Below are positions 11,901 to 20,470 of a DNA stretch of 64,000 nt, one piece after another. The DNA is from Mytilus californianus. Its lineage: Eukaryota; Mollusca; Bivalvia; Mytilida; Mytilidae. Location of the stretch: positions 62,001 to 126,000 of the forward strand of contig NW_026262742.1 of the NCBI RefSeq assembly GCF_021869535.1, read 5' to 3'. Each line of letters starts with the position of its first letter. Position 1 is the first letter of the stretch. The notes beneath the pieces were generated by a model, which saw only the letters and a list, made by a program, of their open reading frames with translations, did not search any database and was not told where the DNA came from. Made by a program: the position numbers and the translations under genes.

Positions 11901-14900
11901 TTTATATCTTTAAACAATATGTATTATAAACTATATATGTCTTTTATACACAGCAGCCAAATTCACTGGTCTTAGTGATTCAAGCAGACCAGACGCCAAG
12001 ATAGCACCACCGAACTTTATTGCTAAACATGGTATGTCTGTACTGATAAAACAATATAATCATACTTGCATGACTTAAGGAAATGTACGCATATTGATGG
12101 TTTTTTTTATCATCCTATTTATATGAAAAAGTTAACCTGGGCTCGCTTATATAATTGAGATTCCAACTTCCTTCCATCTTAACGTCCAGATTGAAAAGTA
12201 AAAAAAAAGAAATTTCACAGAAAAATGTATATTAATCCCATAAGATAGCATGTGCAACTCTCGCTGAATATGAAATATCTGCCACTGGATTTCAAGCAAG
12301 AAACTGAAATCAATCATTGTAGTTTAATTTACAACTACTTAATATATACATAAGTGTAATTCATCTTACCTTCCCTGAAGAAACTGCCAATAGAGAGAAT
12401 CAGTCTATCTGCTTAACAGATTTTACCAGTACAGCAAAGTACACAAATGAAGTAATTAACAAATGCTGTCATGCCTATGGCTGTTAATATAAATAGTTGA
12501 TATACTCTTTTATATTTGAAGTTCTTTCTTTCTCATTTTACAGTAATAACAATAAATTATTCTTTAAAAAAATATAATAAATTAAAAACTGTTTTCAGGA
12601 AAAGGACTAGGTTTACAAATAACAACAGAGGACGAGAACAGAAAAGTTAAATTACTGTATAAAACATATATCAAAGGTACATTTTGCCATACTACTTTTT
12701 GTTCAGATTTTAAATGATTCAAAGTTAATAAAAGCAAAGTAATTTTTTCCTTGTATACCTACTACAATCATGATAATTGCAAAATATTCCAATTTTCATC
12801 TTACTTACTTTTGTGAATGGTTAAATTAGTCTCAGCAGATATCTTACTGAAAAAAAAGATAGCAAATGATAAATATTAATATGAATGTGTGTATTCAAAA
12901 TTTAATATATAATCTGCATAGACAAACACATATATCTATATACCTCTTACAGACACAAAGAGAGAATTTGACAGAGTAAGCAGTACAACAACTGTGAGAA
13001 AGAAAATAGCAGTTAAAAGAAAACTATTTGACGAAGCTACAGGTATAAAATACCAATATATTTCAACTATAACATAAACATCTATTCTTCTATACCTCGT
13101 GTATCAATATGGATACATACACCATTAAAACGTTTAACCCGCTGCAATTGTTTGCACCTGTCCGAAGTCAGGAATCTGATGTTCAGTAGTTGTCGTTTGT
13201 TGAAGTGGTTCATAAGAGTTTCCCGTTTTTTTTTTATATAGATTAGACCGGTGGTTTTCCCGTTTAAATGGTTTTACACTAGTATTTTTTGGGGACCTTT
13301 ATAGCTTGCTGTTCTGTGTGAGCCAAGGCTCTGTGTTGAAGACCGTACCTTGACCTATAATGGTTTACTTTTATAAATTGCGACTTGGATGGAGAGTTGT
13401 CTCATTAGCACTCATACCACATCTTCTTATATCTACCTATGGACAAGTCAAAGAGATGTTTCCAAAATTGTAAATATTACCTTTTTGCACCTGGCCTAAT
13501 CATTCTTTCTATATTAAAATCAGTTACCGGTATAAACTTTAAAACATCCAAAAATTTATTTCAGGTCTCTTTTTTTATTTCCACCCAATAAAAACTAAGA
13601 AATGAATGAGAAAGGGAAAGAAAAAAACACTTTAATTAAACAGGGAACTATATTTGTGGACAACAAAAAGAGGGGTAATTAATTGTGGTCTTGGGTCCAT
13701 AGTACAAGACTGACATGAGCCAGCAAAACAAAAATTTCTTAAAAAAAAATGGGACAGACAGTGAGACAGACAAGTATTATCAGTACCAGTATACAAAAAT
13801 CTGCTTTAGCATGCTTATAATTAGATATTTTTCATTTAGGCAAACAGGATTTTAGAAATTTAAAGATATTACCAACTACTAACAAGATGAAAATGGTGGA
13901 GAACTTCATCAATAATTCAAACAAAGGTACCCCCAAGGGTGACTGGGGAATAGAAGTATGGTCACCATTGGTCTTCCTCCGACCGGCAGTAAAACCCGTG
14001 CTAAAGTGGGGCGTCCGTTTGGCTGTGCGGGATGTACAAATTTGCAGCCACGTCCGGTCAGAATGGGGACGTTAAATCCGATGCCTCGTGTAAAGAGAGT
14101 GCCACGCTCTTTGCACGTTAAGAACCCTTGCAACAACTCTTTGAGGGGTCCGTAGGTGACCTGTTGCAAGGCTAAATTTCTGCCCCTATCCAATATACCC
14201 TCATTTCCCGTGGTAGTCTAAATTTCTCCGACCTTAATCCCTTAACCTATTACAGAACCTACCTATTGTATTTATTGTGAACTTGTTCTCGTCCTGAATA
14301 TGCATGAAATATTTGCCACTGGACGTTAAGCAACCAACAATCAATCAATCAATCAAACAAAGGTAATTTCATTGATTACATTTTAAACAATATCTTTTTA
14401 AATGTGTGTAATAAATCTTTTATACAAGAGAATTATAAAAGCAATGACACTGAATTTTTTTCTGCTTCGGTATGGTACATTTTCCATTTGATCCACACTT
14501 AGGCCAAAAAAAAATATATGTCTGTTTAAGGTTACATACTTTAAAAAAATAGGGTAGGTAGGTCGGTATTTCCATTTTATTTTTGTGACATGATTTTGAG
14601 TCCTGCCTTATTGTCTTGTCGTGGAACGAGTTGATCATGGGCAGAGTTTACCCCTATTTTTAATGATTGGATTATTTCCCTTGGTAAAAAAATGGCGGCA
14701 AAGTGTTTATTTCATCACATGAGTTGCGAATTTCTTTAAAACGGCTGTCATATTCACGATTGTGAACACTGGGATGTATCAGGCAATTGATTTATATTAT
14801 TTGCAACACTAACTTCGCTTTTGACACGAGTTCAGTTTATTTTTCACTTTACGACGGAAATAAAATGACTTAGGGTCGGCGCTCAAAAGTAGGGTCGGTC

Positions 14901-15876
14901 GGGTAACCGTAAACAGACATATTTTTTTTTGGCCTTAATGAATAAATTTCATTATTAATTTGATTTACCATTTAATGGCGTTGGATTTGAACCAGAACTT
15001 GTTAATTATTGTAGAATACGAATAGTATACTAGTAGTCTATAGATGCTTCTGACATGTAAATTTCTTGCATTTAATTTAAGTTCAGATCTTTATGGCCAA
15101 TTTGTACATTTTCCCTCTGATCTTGCTGCCTAATATTTTAAAGATTCAGACCTGACTTGATACATGTAGTACCAAAAAATATTAGGTAATGAAGTCATGT
15201 ATCAAGACAACAATTTATCAATGAAATGCACACAACTTCATTCATAAAACTTAACAACTATCCCAACCAATTGTATGCGTAATGGTAGTTTGACTCAATA
15301 ATTCATTCTACTTCATATTCTCAACCAAACAGATACATGATAAATTGCCAATAAAAGAATAATGGCATTTCATTTTTTTATACTGACCACATTAGCTTGA
15401 ATATCTGTATATCAGCAACCCTAAAGGCTTGATGTATATTTGTGCTCATAAAAGTTGGTATCAAGAACAAATTGCATCTATTCTAAATAAATCATTTAAA
15501 TGAAAGTTATCATTAAAGGTATGCATTAATAAAAATAATAAAGAGTCAACATTGAAAATGGTTTTACTTACTTTTAGTTATGGCAGACATTCCAAGATTA
15601 AGAACCGAGATGGACTACTGTAGGGACTTGCTTGGTGGTGAAACAGATGATACCACTAGTGTTGTGAAATTTCAGACTTTAACAGAGAAATATCCAGCAA
15701 ACAAAAACTTTGTCCGGTCTTTGGACATAGCAATGGCAAAACTGCAGTCATCTGTCAGTAAAGAACACAATAAATTAAAGAAAATGTTGTTGGAAACAAA
15801 CTGTGGTGCTTTAATCATTAAGAAAATTAAAACAGCTGAAATGTTGATGAAAAAATGGAAAATTTACTTCTGGTAA
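1289..15876 (+). CDS. Multi-exon DDE transposase-like protein with HTH-like and SAP-like regions
   Basis: Exons joined by frame and GT-AG sites are 1289-2969, 5455-6996, 10548-10607 (or longer), 11250-11380, 11954-12031, 12599-12676, 12953-13042, 13840-13926 and 15578-15876. Nearly all introns are phase 1. Without the 11250 exon the joined frame is exactly 1,304 codons plus stop. An in-frame TGA lies 12 bases before the first ATG. The order of motifs resembles CACTA/Plavaka-type DDE transposases: WHDHSD (D504), GDGPARQFEAG (D602), a C-x-C/C-x-H cluster (620-637), EPLHDI (734-739), a LTIHAPE segment and TEQEER (E888-E891). A SAP-like helix-turn-helix (about 670-702) lies inside the core. An HTH-like stretch lies near residues 310-350. 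I infer a DNA-binding nuclear protein, either an intron-rich transposase or a domesticated derivative. The family assignment is by motif spacing only. Confidence 0.72.
2970..5454 (+). other. Intron 1 of transposase-like gene
   Basis: Phase 1 intron with GT and AG borders. Apart from the tandem-core repeat at about 3617-4222 it is AT-rich, with no feature that I recognise. Open frames at 5142-5348 and elsewhere are short and look like chance. Confidence 0.7.
3617..4222 (+). mobile_element. Tandem-core non-autonomous element with terminal hairpin
   Basis: The core contains diverged direct repeats of about 150 bp. Each copy carries the phrases AAGAACCATAACT(C/T)CTG, CGGTGAAAGT, AGTAACAACATA and GACATGACTGGAAA. 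The right end has a 12-bp stem hairpin at 4195-4221 (CTCACTTGACCT, 3-base loop, AGGTCAGGTGAG) with one G·T pair. The left end carries GCTCACCTG, which matches the arm. The organisation is like bivalve elements with minisatellite cores (pearl/Helitron-derived types), but the class is an inference. Confidence 0.5.
5455..6996 (+). CDS. Exon 2 of transposase-like gene (catalytic core)
   Basis: This 1,542-base exon starts after TTTTCAG and ends CCAG|GTAAAG, both in phase 1. It encodes about 514 residues. It has GDGPARQFEAG followed by GG-x-Y-x-C-x-C, as in CACTA-class cores (D-x-PA … G … C-x2-C). Next come a C-x-H pair, a SAP-like segment (LKKQDIIDELDSRRV, then KKADLQEEL), EPLHDI, a conserved aromatic region (YNQCFIFAIM) and H-S-L-T-I-H-A-P-E leading to EQEERCFGDLRR. 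The last motif matches the position of the catalytic Glu in that class. The exon is fully open, which suggests selection or recent origin. Confidence 0.8.
7077..7305. mobile_element. Diverged MITE with GGCC/A-tract ends
   Basis: It begins TTAGGCCAAAAAAAAAATA and ends in a T-tract followed by GCCTA. It contains a GGTAGG run and ATTCTGTGGGAGG. It belongs to the same family as the better preserved copy at 14499-14937 and the fragment at 28320-28530. Confidence 0.5.
7410..8190 (+). repeat. Decayed tandem repeat array, period about 148 bp
   Basis: Six diverged units carry the phrase ATGAGGTCAAGGTCAGATG (near 7426, 7532, 7679, 7828, 7972 and 8122), followed by CCTGCCAGACAGACAT, ACCTTACAATC and ATATAGTTGACCTATTGC. 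A seventh isolated phrase occurs near 9212. I recognise this as a dispersed bivalve repeat type. The minus-strand open frames in it are by-products. Confidence 0.75.
8235..8545 (+). repeat. Dispersed repeat fragment
   Basis: It starts near GAGCGCAGCTGGATACG and runs through CATGAACAGTTGGGGCAAAA and TTCAAGCTTGATACAGGTC. It resembles a bivalve dispersed repeat that I have seen in this sequence type. No coding potential was found. Confidence 0.35.
8560..9175 (+). repeat. Four-unit tandem array, period about 155 bp
   Basis: Units begin near 8568, 8716, 8876 and 9037 with GGAGCT(T/C)A(C/T)(A/G)TCAATAG. Each includes AACAATTCACCA, a stretch ending TTTGAGTTATTGTCCGA and a T-rich CCCCCTTTTTT tract. 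The array ends at ACAGATGGACGGACAAC followed by a short CGTCCC…GGGC hairpin. The layout (about 150-bp core repeats, then a GACGGAC end and a hairpin) recurs in other elements in this window. Confidence 0.7.
9340..9405 (+). repeat. Element end with TGTCGAGC hairpin
   Basis: CGCCGCCGCCGGATCACTAT is followed by a hairpin whose arms are TGTCGAGCTT and AGGCTCGACA (about 9366-9403). It looks like the right end of another tandem-core element that begins near 9180. A related but diverged end occurs near 10325-10392. Confidence 0.5.
9700..10395 (+). repeat. Three-unit tandem array, period about 170 bp
   Basis: Three diverged units carry CTTCTGTCCAAGTTTGGTA, AATCCAGGATAGTTTA, ACTTTAACCACAGAGTGAAT and ACTAAGTCCATTTATAAGTA. 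The left side includes a near-palindrome GGGTTCCGTGGAACCC (9726-9742). The right side ends with CGCCGACGGA and a CTCGC…GGCTTGACA segment related to the hairpin at 9366. Intronic. Confidence 0.65.
10548..10650 (+). CDS. Exon 3 of transposase-like gene (end uncertain)
   Basis: It begins after CTTTCAG in phase 1, giving AEIIINDENVF and so on. A donor at 10607 (CACG|GTAATG) keeps phase 1 and joins directly to the exon at 11954. Donors ending at 10641 or 10650 give phase 2, which is what the exon at 11250 needs. Two isoforms are therefore possible. The frame stays open to 10852 if unspliced. Confidence 0.55.
10893..11060 (+). mobile_element. Short dispersed element, AATTGAGAATGG type
   Basis: Starts AATTGAGAATGGAAATGGGG, then AGACAACAACCTGACAAAAG, TCTTCAACACAGGAAGAAAA and TGGCCTTTAGCTGGCCCC. 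Other copies in this window lie at about 19530-19645 (+), 49262-49455 (minus) and a short one at 61604-61706 (minus) inserted in the LINE. It is intronic here. It is SINE-like in size and dispersal, but I did not find a clear Pol III promoter. Confidence 0.6.
11250..11380 (+). CDS. Exon 4 (possibly alternative) of transposase-like gene
   Basis: It lies between GTCTTTTAG and GAAA|GTAAGT, a consensus donor. It is open only in the phase 2-in, phase 1-out frame (WKLDEEDKAVSESTTFYDIA…). The phase mismatch with the 10607 donor suggests a cassette exon or a longer exon 3. An AG 17 bases inside (after GATGAAG) would allow phase 1 entry. Confidence 0.6.
11664..11745 (-). tRNA. tRNA-like sequence, anticodon position CAT, probably a pseudogene
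   Basis: On the minus strand an A-box-like TAGCTCAGATGGTAGAGC and a B-box-like GGTTCAATCCC are correctly spaced. The D stem (GCTC/GAGC) and T stem (CCAGG/CCTGG) pair fully. The anticodon stem pairs as CTCGA/TTGAG but with an 8-base loop containing CAT. The acceptor stem has two mismatches. It lies antisense within an intron. It could be a degenerate tRNA(Met)-like copy or the head of a tRNA-derived SINE. Confidence 0.5.
11954..12031 (+). CDS. Exon 5 of transposase-like gene
   Basis: 78 bases between ACACAG and CATG|GTATGT, phase 1 at both ends, encoding AKFTGLSDSSRPDAKIAPP and onward. It is a low-complexity, probably disordered linker. Symmetric phase means that skipping it would keep frame. 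Confidence 0.65.
12235..12325 (+). repeat. Diverged 3' part of CAAT-tailed SINE
   Basis: TGAATATGAAATATCTGCCACTGG and the following AAGCAAGAAACTGAAATCAATC match, with changes, the 3' end of the young copies (for example 14295-14352). It is an old intronic remnant. Confidence 0.4.
12599..12676 (+). CDS. Exon 6 of transposase-like gene
   Basis: 78 bases between TTTTCAG and AAAG|GTACAT, phase 1 in and out, encoding a basic, mostly polar peptide (GKGLGLQITTEDENRKVKLL and onward). Confidence 0.65.
12953..13042 (+). CDS. Exon 7 of transposase-like gene
   Basis: 90 bases between CTTACAG and ACAG|GTATAA, phase 1 in and out. It encodes a Lys/Arg-rich stretch (RKKIAVKRKLFDEATG) that could serve as a nuclear localisation signal. 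Confidence 0.65.
13140..13440 (+). repeat. Dispersed bivalve-type repeat
   Basis: Contains CACCTGTCCGAAGTCAGGA, GTTGTCGTTTGTTG, ATTAGACCGGTGGTTTTCCC, TAGCTTGCTGTTCTGTGTGA and GGAGAGTTGTCTCATTAGC. The last segment recurs at 24600-24645. It lies in intron 7. I take it as a non-autonomous dispersed repeat of unknown class. Confidence 0.5.
13840..13926 (+). CDS. Exon 8 of transposase-like gene, donor abutting a SINE
   Basis: 87 bases after CATTTAG, phase 1 in and out, encoding GKQDFRNLKILPTTNKMKMVEN and onward. The donor AAAG|GTACCC now lies inside the left target-site duplication of the SINE at 13930. An intact AAAG|GTAATT occurs again in the right duplication at about 14362. Confidence 0.65.
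13917..13929 (+). repeat. Target-site duplication, left copy
   Basis: TCAAACAAAGGTA, identical to 14353-14365, flanks the SINE copy. The duplicated bases include the exon 8 splice donor. Confidence 0.8.
13930..14352 (+). mobile_element. CAAT-tailed SINE-like element, copy A
   Basis: About 430 bp. The 5' end is CCCCCAAGGGTGACTGGGGA and the 3' end is CACTGGACGTTAAGCAACC followed by (CAAT)n. It is flanked by 13-bp target-site duplications. All full copies in this window share the same 5' end, so it is a defined short element, not random 5' truncation. I found no convincing tRNA A/B boxes. Open frames of 60-100 codons on both strands recur in the copies but look like by-products of a recent GC-rich element. 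Confidence 0.85.
14499..14937. mobile_element. MITE with long TIRs, GGCC/A-tract type
   Basis: The left end, TTAGGCCAAAAAAAAATATA, continues TGTCTGTTTAAGGTTAC. The right end is the inverse (GTAACCGTAAACAGACATAT, T-tract, GGCCTTAA). The TIRs are about 38 bp with small differences. A TTA is present at both outer borders and may be the target duplication. The interior has no open frame of note. Intronic (intron 8). Confidence 0.75.
15578..15876 (+). CDS. Last exon of transposase-like gene
   Basis: It begins after ACTTTTAG with a phase 1 join (V-M-A-D-I-P-R-L-R). It encodes about 99 residues, mostly predicted helix with heptad-like spacing (FQTLTEKY…, SLDIAMAKLQSSVSKEH, KLKKMLLE), and ends at TAA 15874-15876. 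An AATAAA lies at 15898. An internal ATG at 15580 is not a needed start. Confidence 0.7.
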
Positions 15877-15897
15877 CTCAATTCCATGAAAGAAATT

Positions 15898-15903
15898 AAT
15901 AAA
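15898..15903 (+). terminator. Candidate polyadenylation signal of transposase-like gene
   Basis: AATAAA lies 22 bases after the stop codon and starts an A-run. The spacing is short but plausible. Confidence 0.4.
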
Positions 15904-17430
15904 AAAAAATAGATAATGTTGATTGAAGACCTGAAGTGATGTTACTTTTTTTCATCTGGCAATTTTTTTCGAATTTCTGATTTAGCATTTCACCTGCATA
16001 CATTTTGTAACATATTTTGTACAGTCTTTACCTTGAGAAGATCTATCACATACCCTAGGTCACTGTTGATACATCTTCTCAAAGGTTATGTTCTGTTTAC
16101 AAGGATACCAATCAACTGACTATCATTGAAGGAAAACTAGTATTTTTAAGCTACTTACATGTAGTTGAGGATTTTTTTTACTGTTTTAAGATTCAGTCTA
16201 CTAACTTGTATATAAACATGTTATAGTTCAAAGGCATTAGGCAGTAACTATTTAAATATGTATGTAATGAAAAAGTATAAACATTACTCCACATTACTCC
16301 ATAACAACTAGAACAAGTTTTTGATGGCCAACAAAATCTTTAACCATATACTACTGTAATGTTGATGACTTTGACAACAACGGAAAGTAAAATCCTTGTG
16401 TATAGTTTCAATTACTGATACCACAGGCTTAACAAAAAGGCTCAATGATCACAGTTTTTCTCTTTCAGAATATTCGACATGAAAATAAGTTTGTCTCGGA
16501 TAACACAGTGACCCTAGAAAATTTCAGATTCCTTTAAATAAAATGTAACTGTAATAAGATGTACCAAATATGCCAAACTGTGTTGTTATAAATATAGATA
16601 TTTTCAATGTTGAAACAACTTAACAAATTACATAAAAATTAACTGGATTTCTGAAGAGAAAAGAAGAGTTGCAAGCTCAATAAAAATATCAATGATTCTT
16701 TATTGGTTGAAGTTTTTAAGTGATGGACATTTTGTTTTAGATCATGCAATAGATTTCTACCATATTGGGGGAAAAATAGTAATGTTTTTTTCTTTCTCTA
16801 TGAACAATAATCATGAAAAATGATGAGGTTCTATAGCTACATTGTATATGCTGAAAGTGTTAAAACATCGGCTTAATCTGAGTAGTTATGAACATTGCAA
16901 AGAGAGTTTCACTAAATGGAATAACTATGTTGTATACATCATGTACATGCAAGTGTGCAATTGTTCAAGTAAACTATTTGTATCAGTTCAATATTACAAA
17001 CAATCTACTACATAAATAACCATGTAGATTGAATAAAAGGAGGTATTAAACAATATTTTTAAGTTCCAGTACAATTTTTGTCAAGCAACAATGTCACATG
17101 GTATTCTACCAAATGACAATTTTCTGATTTTAAAATCAAGTTTGAAAAAATCAGATTTACTAGCAAAGTTAAGTTAGATTAACTTCAATCATTGGGGAAT
17201 TCAATGTTAGATTTTTTTGTTGCTAAAATGGTAAACATTCCTTCCCTCGCTAGTTTTAATATATGAAATAAAAATTTAACTCATTTTCAACAATCCCCCC
17301 CCCCCCCCTGTTTCCTTTATGCACCACAGCCAATCAAACTTAACTAACATAGAAACAGTTTTTTCCCCATTAATTTCAAGGTTGATTGGTTCTAAATATC
17401 TTTTTCACAAGTGAAAAAATAGTTTGATCC
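15904..17430. other. AT-rich intergenic DNA
   Basis: I find no gene. A 14-base C run lies at 17295-17308. The rest is unique-looking AT-rich sequence with no long open frame. Confidence 0.5.
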
Positions 17431-17431
17431 A

Positions 17432-18125
17432 TTAAAGGGGCACTAGCTGTCAAATTCATGTTCACCGATTTGACTCAAATTCTCATATTTGATTTACAAC
17501 AATGTAAAACATTTATCCAAACTATTAAAAGTCTAAAATAAACAGTTGACAGGACACGGGCATAACATGTAGCTTCGTTTCGTGTGTATTTTAGTCTAGT
17601 CGCCATCTAATTAACTATCAAGTTGACCTCCAAAGTCATCCGATGACCATATAAGCGATGTAAACATAAATAAAGATACAAATAGATTTAATCGAACTCG
17701 TGCTATTGGATTTTTCTAGGTCTGTGTAATTTCATATTATAGATTAAAAGATCATCGTTTTTACCTGTATAAGAATGATTTTTGTGGATTGGATCAGTCA
17801 ATCAAATGATTTACCTTTGTTTCACTTTCAATGTTGACATTCTTTTCCTTTAAATAACTTTATACATACAATTCACGTGTTATCCATCTCTAGCTAAGGG
17901 GTTAAATTGAAGTTCACATGAATATGGATTCAATGAGGTCGAATTATTCACTTGCAAGTGAATAATTCATCATCAATGTTTCTTAGCTTATTTTGACAAA
18001 ATTGAACCATACTGGCAGCTAAAAACAAATAATTATTTCACTTTTTCACTTTCATTAATGATTGAACAAAAAAAAATCAAATATTAGATTTTTTATATAT
18101 CTTGTAGCTAGTGCCCCTTTTAACA
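17432..18125. mobile_element. TTAA-flanked MITE with AGGGGCACTAGCT termini
   Basis: The left border is TTAA followed by AGGGGCACTAGCTG. The right border is TAGCTAGTGCCCCTT followed by TTAA. These are inverted ends of about 15 bp with TTAA duplication, as in piggyBac or Kolobok non-autonomous elements. The length is about 690 bp and no transposase frame is present. A perfect 28-bp palindrome lies at 17941-17968. Confidence 0.7.
17941..17968. repeat. Perfect 28-bp palindrome
   Basis: The half-site GAATTATTCACTTG is followed directly by its exact complement with no spacer. It lies inside the TTAA MITE. Confidence 0.9.
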
Positions 18126-19000
18126 GACACAAATAAATCAATATCCGAAAAAATAGGGAAGGTACACGTAGATAAAATTACTCTTTTCTTTAAAATATTT
18201 TATATCGACTATATATGGAATTGTTTAAGAACATATCAGCTTCACCAAAGTTAGCTCGACTTTAATGGGGTTTAACTCAATATCTCCATACAATGGGTTA
18301 GGGTAGATAGGGAGACAGGAACCCTTTTCTATTTTGGCTTTATTATGTATGAGAAAACAAATGAAAAATGCTACATGTACATTAGTTAAACTTTTAGATA
18401 TGAATTTTATAATGATCATTCACTGATGCAGAAAAAAATTAAAATAGCCTCATGATCAGAAGATCATGAAAATGTCACAAATATATTAATTTGTTCATTA
18501 TTCAAATTTCTGTTATATCCTATATACTTGAATAAAAAAGTTGCTTTTATTAAATCTACAATAAATTGTTTGACACAGGATAACACATCATGCCCCAATG
18601 ACAGTTGAATTATGGGTGTCTTAAAGAATCATAAAAAACTTTTCAACTTTATATCTATCAAATAGATATGTAAATGTACATGTCATATGCATAAACCCTT
18701 GATAAGAACTTGCATTGAAAATAAAATAGTCAAAAGAATATTATTGATCTTTATCTTTTTTTTAATTCATGTTTTACATGATTGTGAAGTCTTGCCAGTA
18801 AGTAAATGTTCTGATGTTGAGCTTTTACACCACAGTACAGTCCCAGGTGAAAAGAGAGATGTAAGTCTAGAAAGTTTATAATAGTTTGCTTCGACGTCTG
18901 GAAAAGAAAGTAAGGGGATCAGATAGTCTAGGTGGGGTGTGAAGAAGGATTTTTTTGTGGAATAACTTCCTTTTCATTTTCTTGTTTCCTCGAATATAAA
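18126..19000. other. AT-rich intergenic DNA
   Basis: No supported feature. Short open frames at 18225-18419 and 18687-18881 lack support. Confidence 0.4.
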
Positions 19001-19004
19001 AATA

Positions 19005-19170
19005 AAAGGTATGTGGTATGTCAATGAGACCACTATCCACCAAAGTTCAAATGAAGTGGATGAAAGCAATTATAGGCAACTGTATGGCCTTTAACAATGA
19101 GTAAAACACATACGATATAGTCGTCTATAAAAGACCCCATAATGAAAAATATATGAAATTAAATTGAGAA
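19005..19170 (+). repeat. Dispersed repeat, ATGTGGTATG…AATGAGAC type
   Basis: Contains GGTATGTGGTATGTCAATGA, GGCAACTGTATGGCCTTTAA, CAATGAGTAAAACACATAC and CTATAAAAGACCCC. Related copies lie at 25020-25190 and 39358-39560. Confidence 0.55.
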
Positions 19171-19529
19171 AACTTACAGCCTTTTTTGCCCCGGCTTTGC
19201 TGCACAGAAATATATTTTTATTTTCAAGTACACAATTATCTAATGCATTTTGTGTGCCAGTCTGTGCCAATAACTTTTGATGTGTACTAGACCTAAAATA
19301 ATTTTGCCAGAAGTGAGGATCACGAGCTCGAGGGACCTAAACCTGCTAAAAGGGTTTGGGTGTTTCCTCCCTCAAAAGAAATTTTGGAAAACACATATCA
19401 AAAAGTCAGCTACAAAAGGTCCGGTCATATAAATAATTCAATTGTGAAAACTTTTGGCCTTTTTTCTTATATTTTCACTCCTAAGTACACAATTATTTCC
19501 TGTATTTTGTATGGCACAGTTTTCATGGC

Positions 19530-19645
19530 AGAAAAGAATAATAAACAGGAAATGAAATAAACAACAACCCGACAAAAGCAGAAAACAGCCTCAGGTCACC
19601 AATAGGTCTTCAATGCAGCAAGAAAATCCCACACTGGAAAGCAGT
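19530..19645 (+). mobile_element. AATTGAGAATGG-type element, diverged copy
   Basis: ACAACAACCCGACAAAAGC, GAAAACAGCCTCAGGTCACC and TCTTCAATGCAGCAAGAAAA match the copy at 10893. The 5' end is diverged. Confidence 0.5.
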
Positions 19646-19844
19646 CTTCTTACATTTTCAATGTGTATCTATTCAGCTGCACCCTTAATGTATAATTGTT
19701 AGGCGAAGATCGCCACCCAAACTCTTAAACATACTAATGATCCAAAATTTAACTAAACAAAAACAATAAACTAGCAAAGCTTCAAGGTTTACGATTTGGA
19801 CAGGTGCAAATATACAACAGGGTTAAACATATTTTGCGAGATTT

Positions 19845-20010
19845 ACCCCCAGGTTTTGGTGGGGTTCATGTTGCTTAGTCTTTAGTTTTCTTTGTTGTGT
19901 CATCTGTACTATTATTTGTCCGTTTGTCTTTTTATTTTTGGCCATGGCGTTGTCGGTTTGTTTTTGATCTATGAGTTTGACTGTCCCTCTTTCAAAATCT
20001 CCCCCATATT
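19845..20010 (-). repeat. Dispersed repeat, inverse of the copy at 45470
   Basis: GGTTTTGGTGGGGTTCATGT, GGCCATGGCGTTGTCGGTTT and TGAGTTTGACTGTCCCTC are the reverse of segments at 45475-45640. Confidence 0.55.
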
Positions 20011-20284
20011 TCTTACCAATATGTGTAATAGATAAGATTTATTTCCAACCTGTTTTGATCAAAAATAAATATCATATGGTCTGTATATCATAAAAAAAAA
20101 TATTATAAGAACTAGTCCTATAATATATGCCTTCCACATTATATTTTCCCTATTTAACGTTTTCATGCTGATATTTTCAGATATAAATAGAAAATAATGC
20201 CCCCAAGTTCATATATTATAGACTACACAAGCCTGTTAAAGGACCTGAGAGCTACGGTTCCGCAGCAATTCCCTTCCTAGTCCA

Positions 20285-20470
20285 ACTAATTTGTAACTGC
20301 GCGTCTTGAAAGGTTTTTTTTTGCTGACGCCTTCCTGTGCAAGGAGCTAGTGCAAATAATTATGACGTCTTGAAAGGATATTTTATTTTTTTCCTGCACA
20401 GTAACTAATGCATCGAAGCAAAATATTAAATAGCCTTTCAATACCTCATCATTATTTGGACAATGCCCTT
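20285..20470. repeat. Foldback repeat, GACGTCTTGAAAGG family
   Basis: It contains GACGTCTTGAAAGG twice in the upper half. AATAGCCTTTCAATACCTCA in the lower half is a diverged inverse. It is related to the cleaner foldback at 41106-41206. Confidence 0.45.

Noticed and set aside
13958..14155. 5S rRNA- or tRNA-derived head in the CAAT-tailed SINE
   Set aside because: I looked for A/B boxes and 5S-like internal promoter text in the first 150 bp and found no convincing match.
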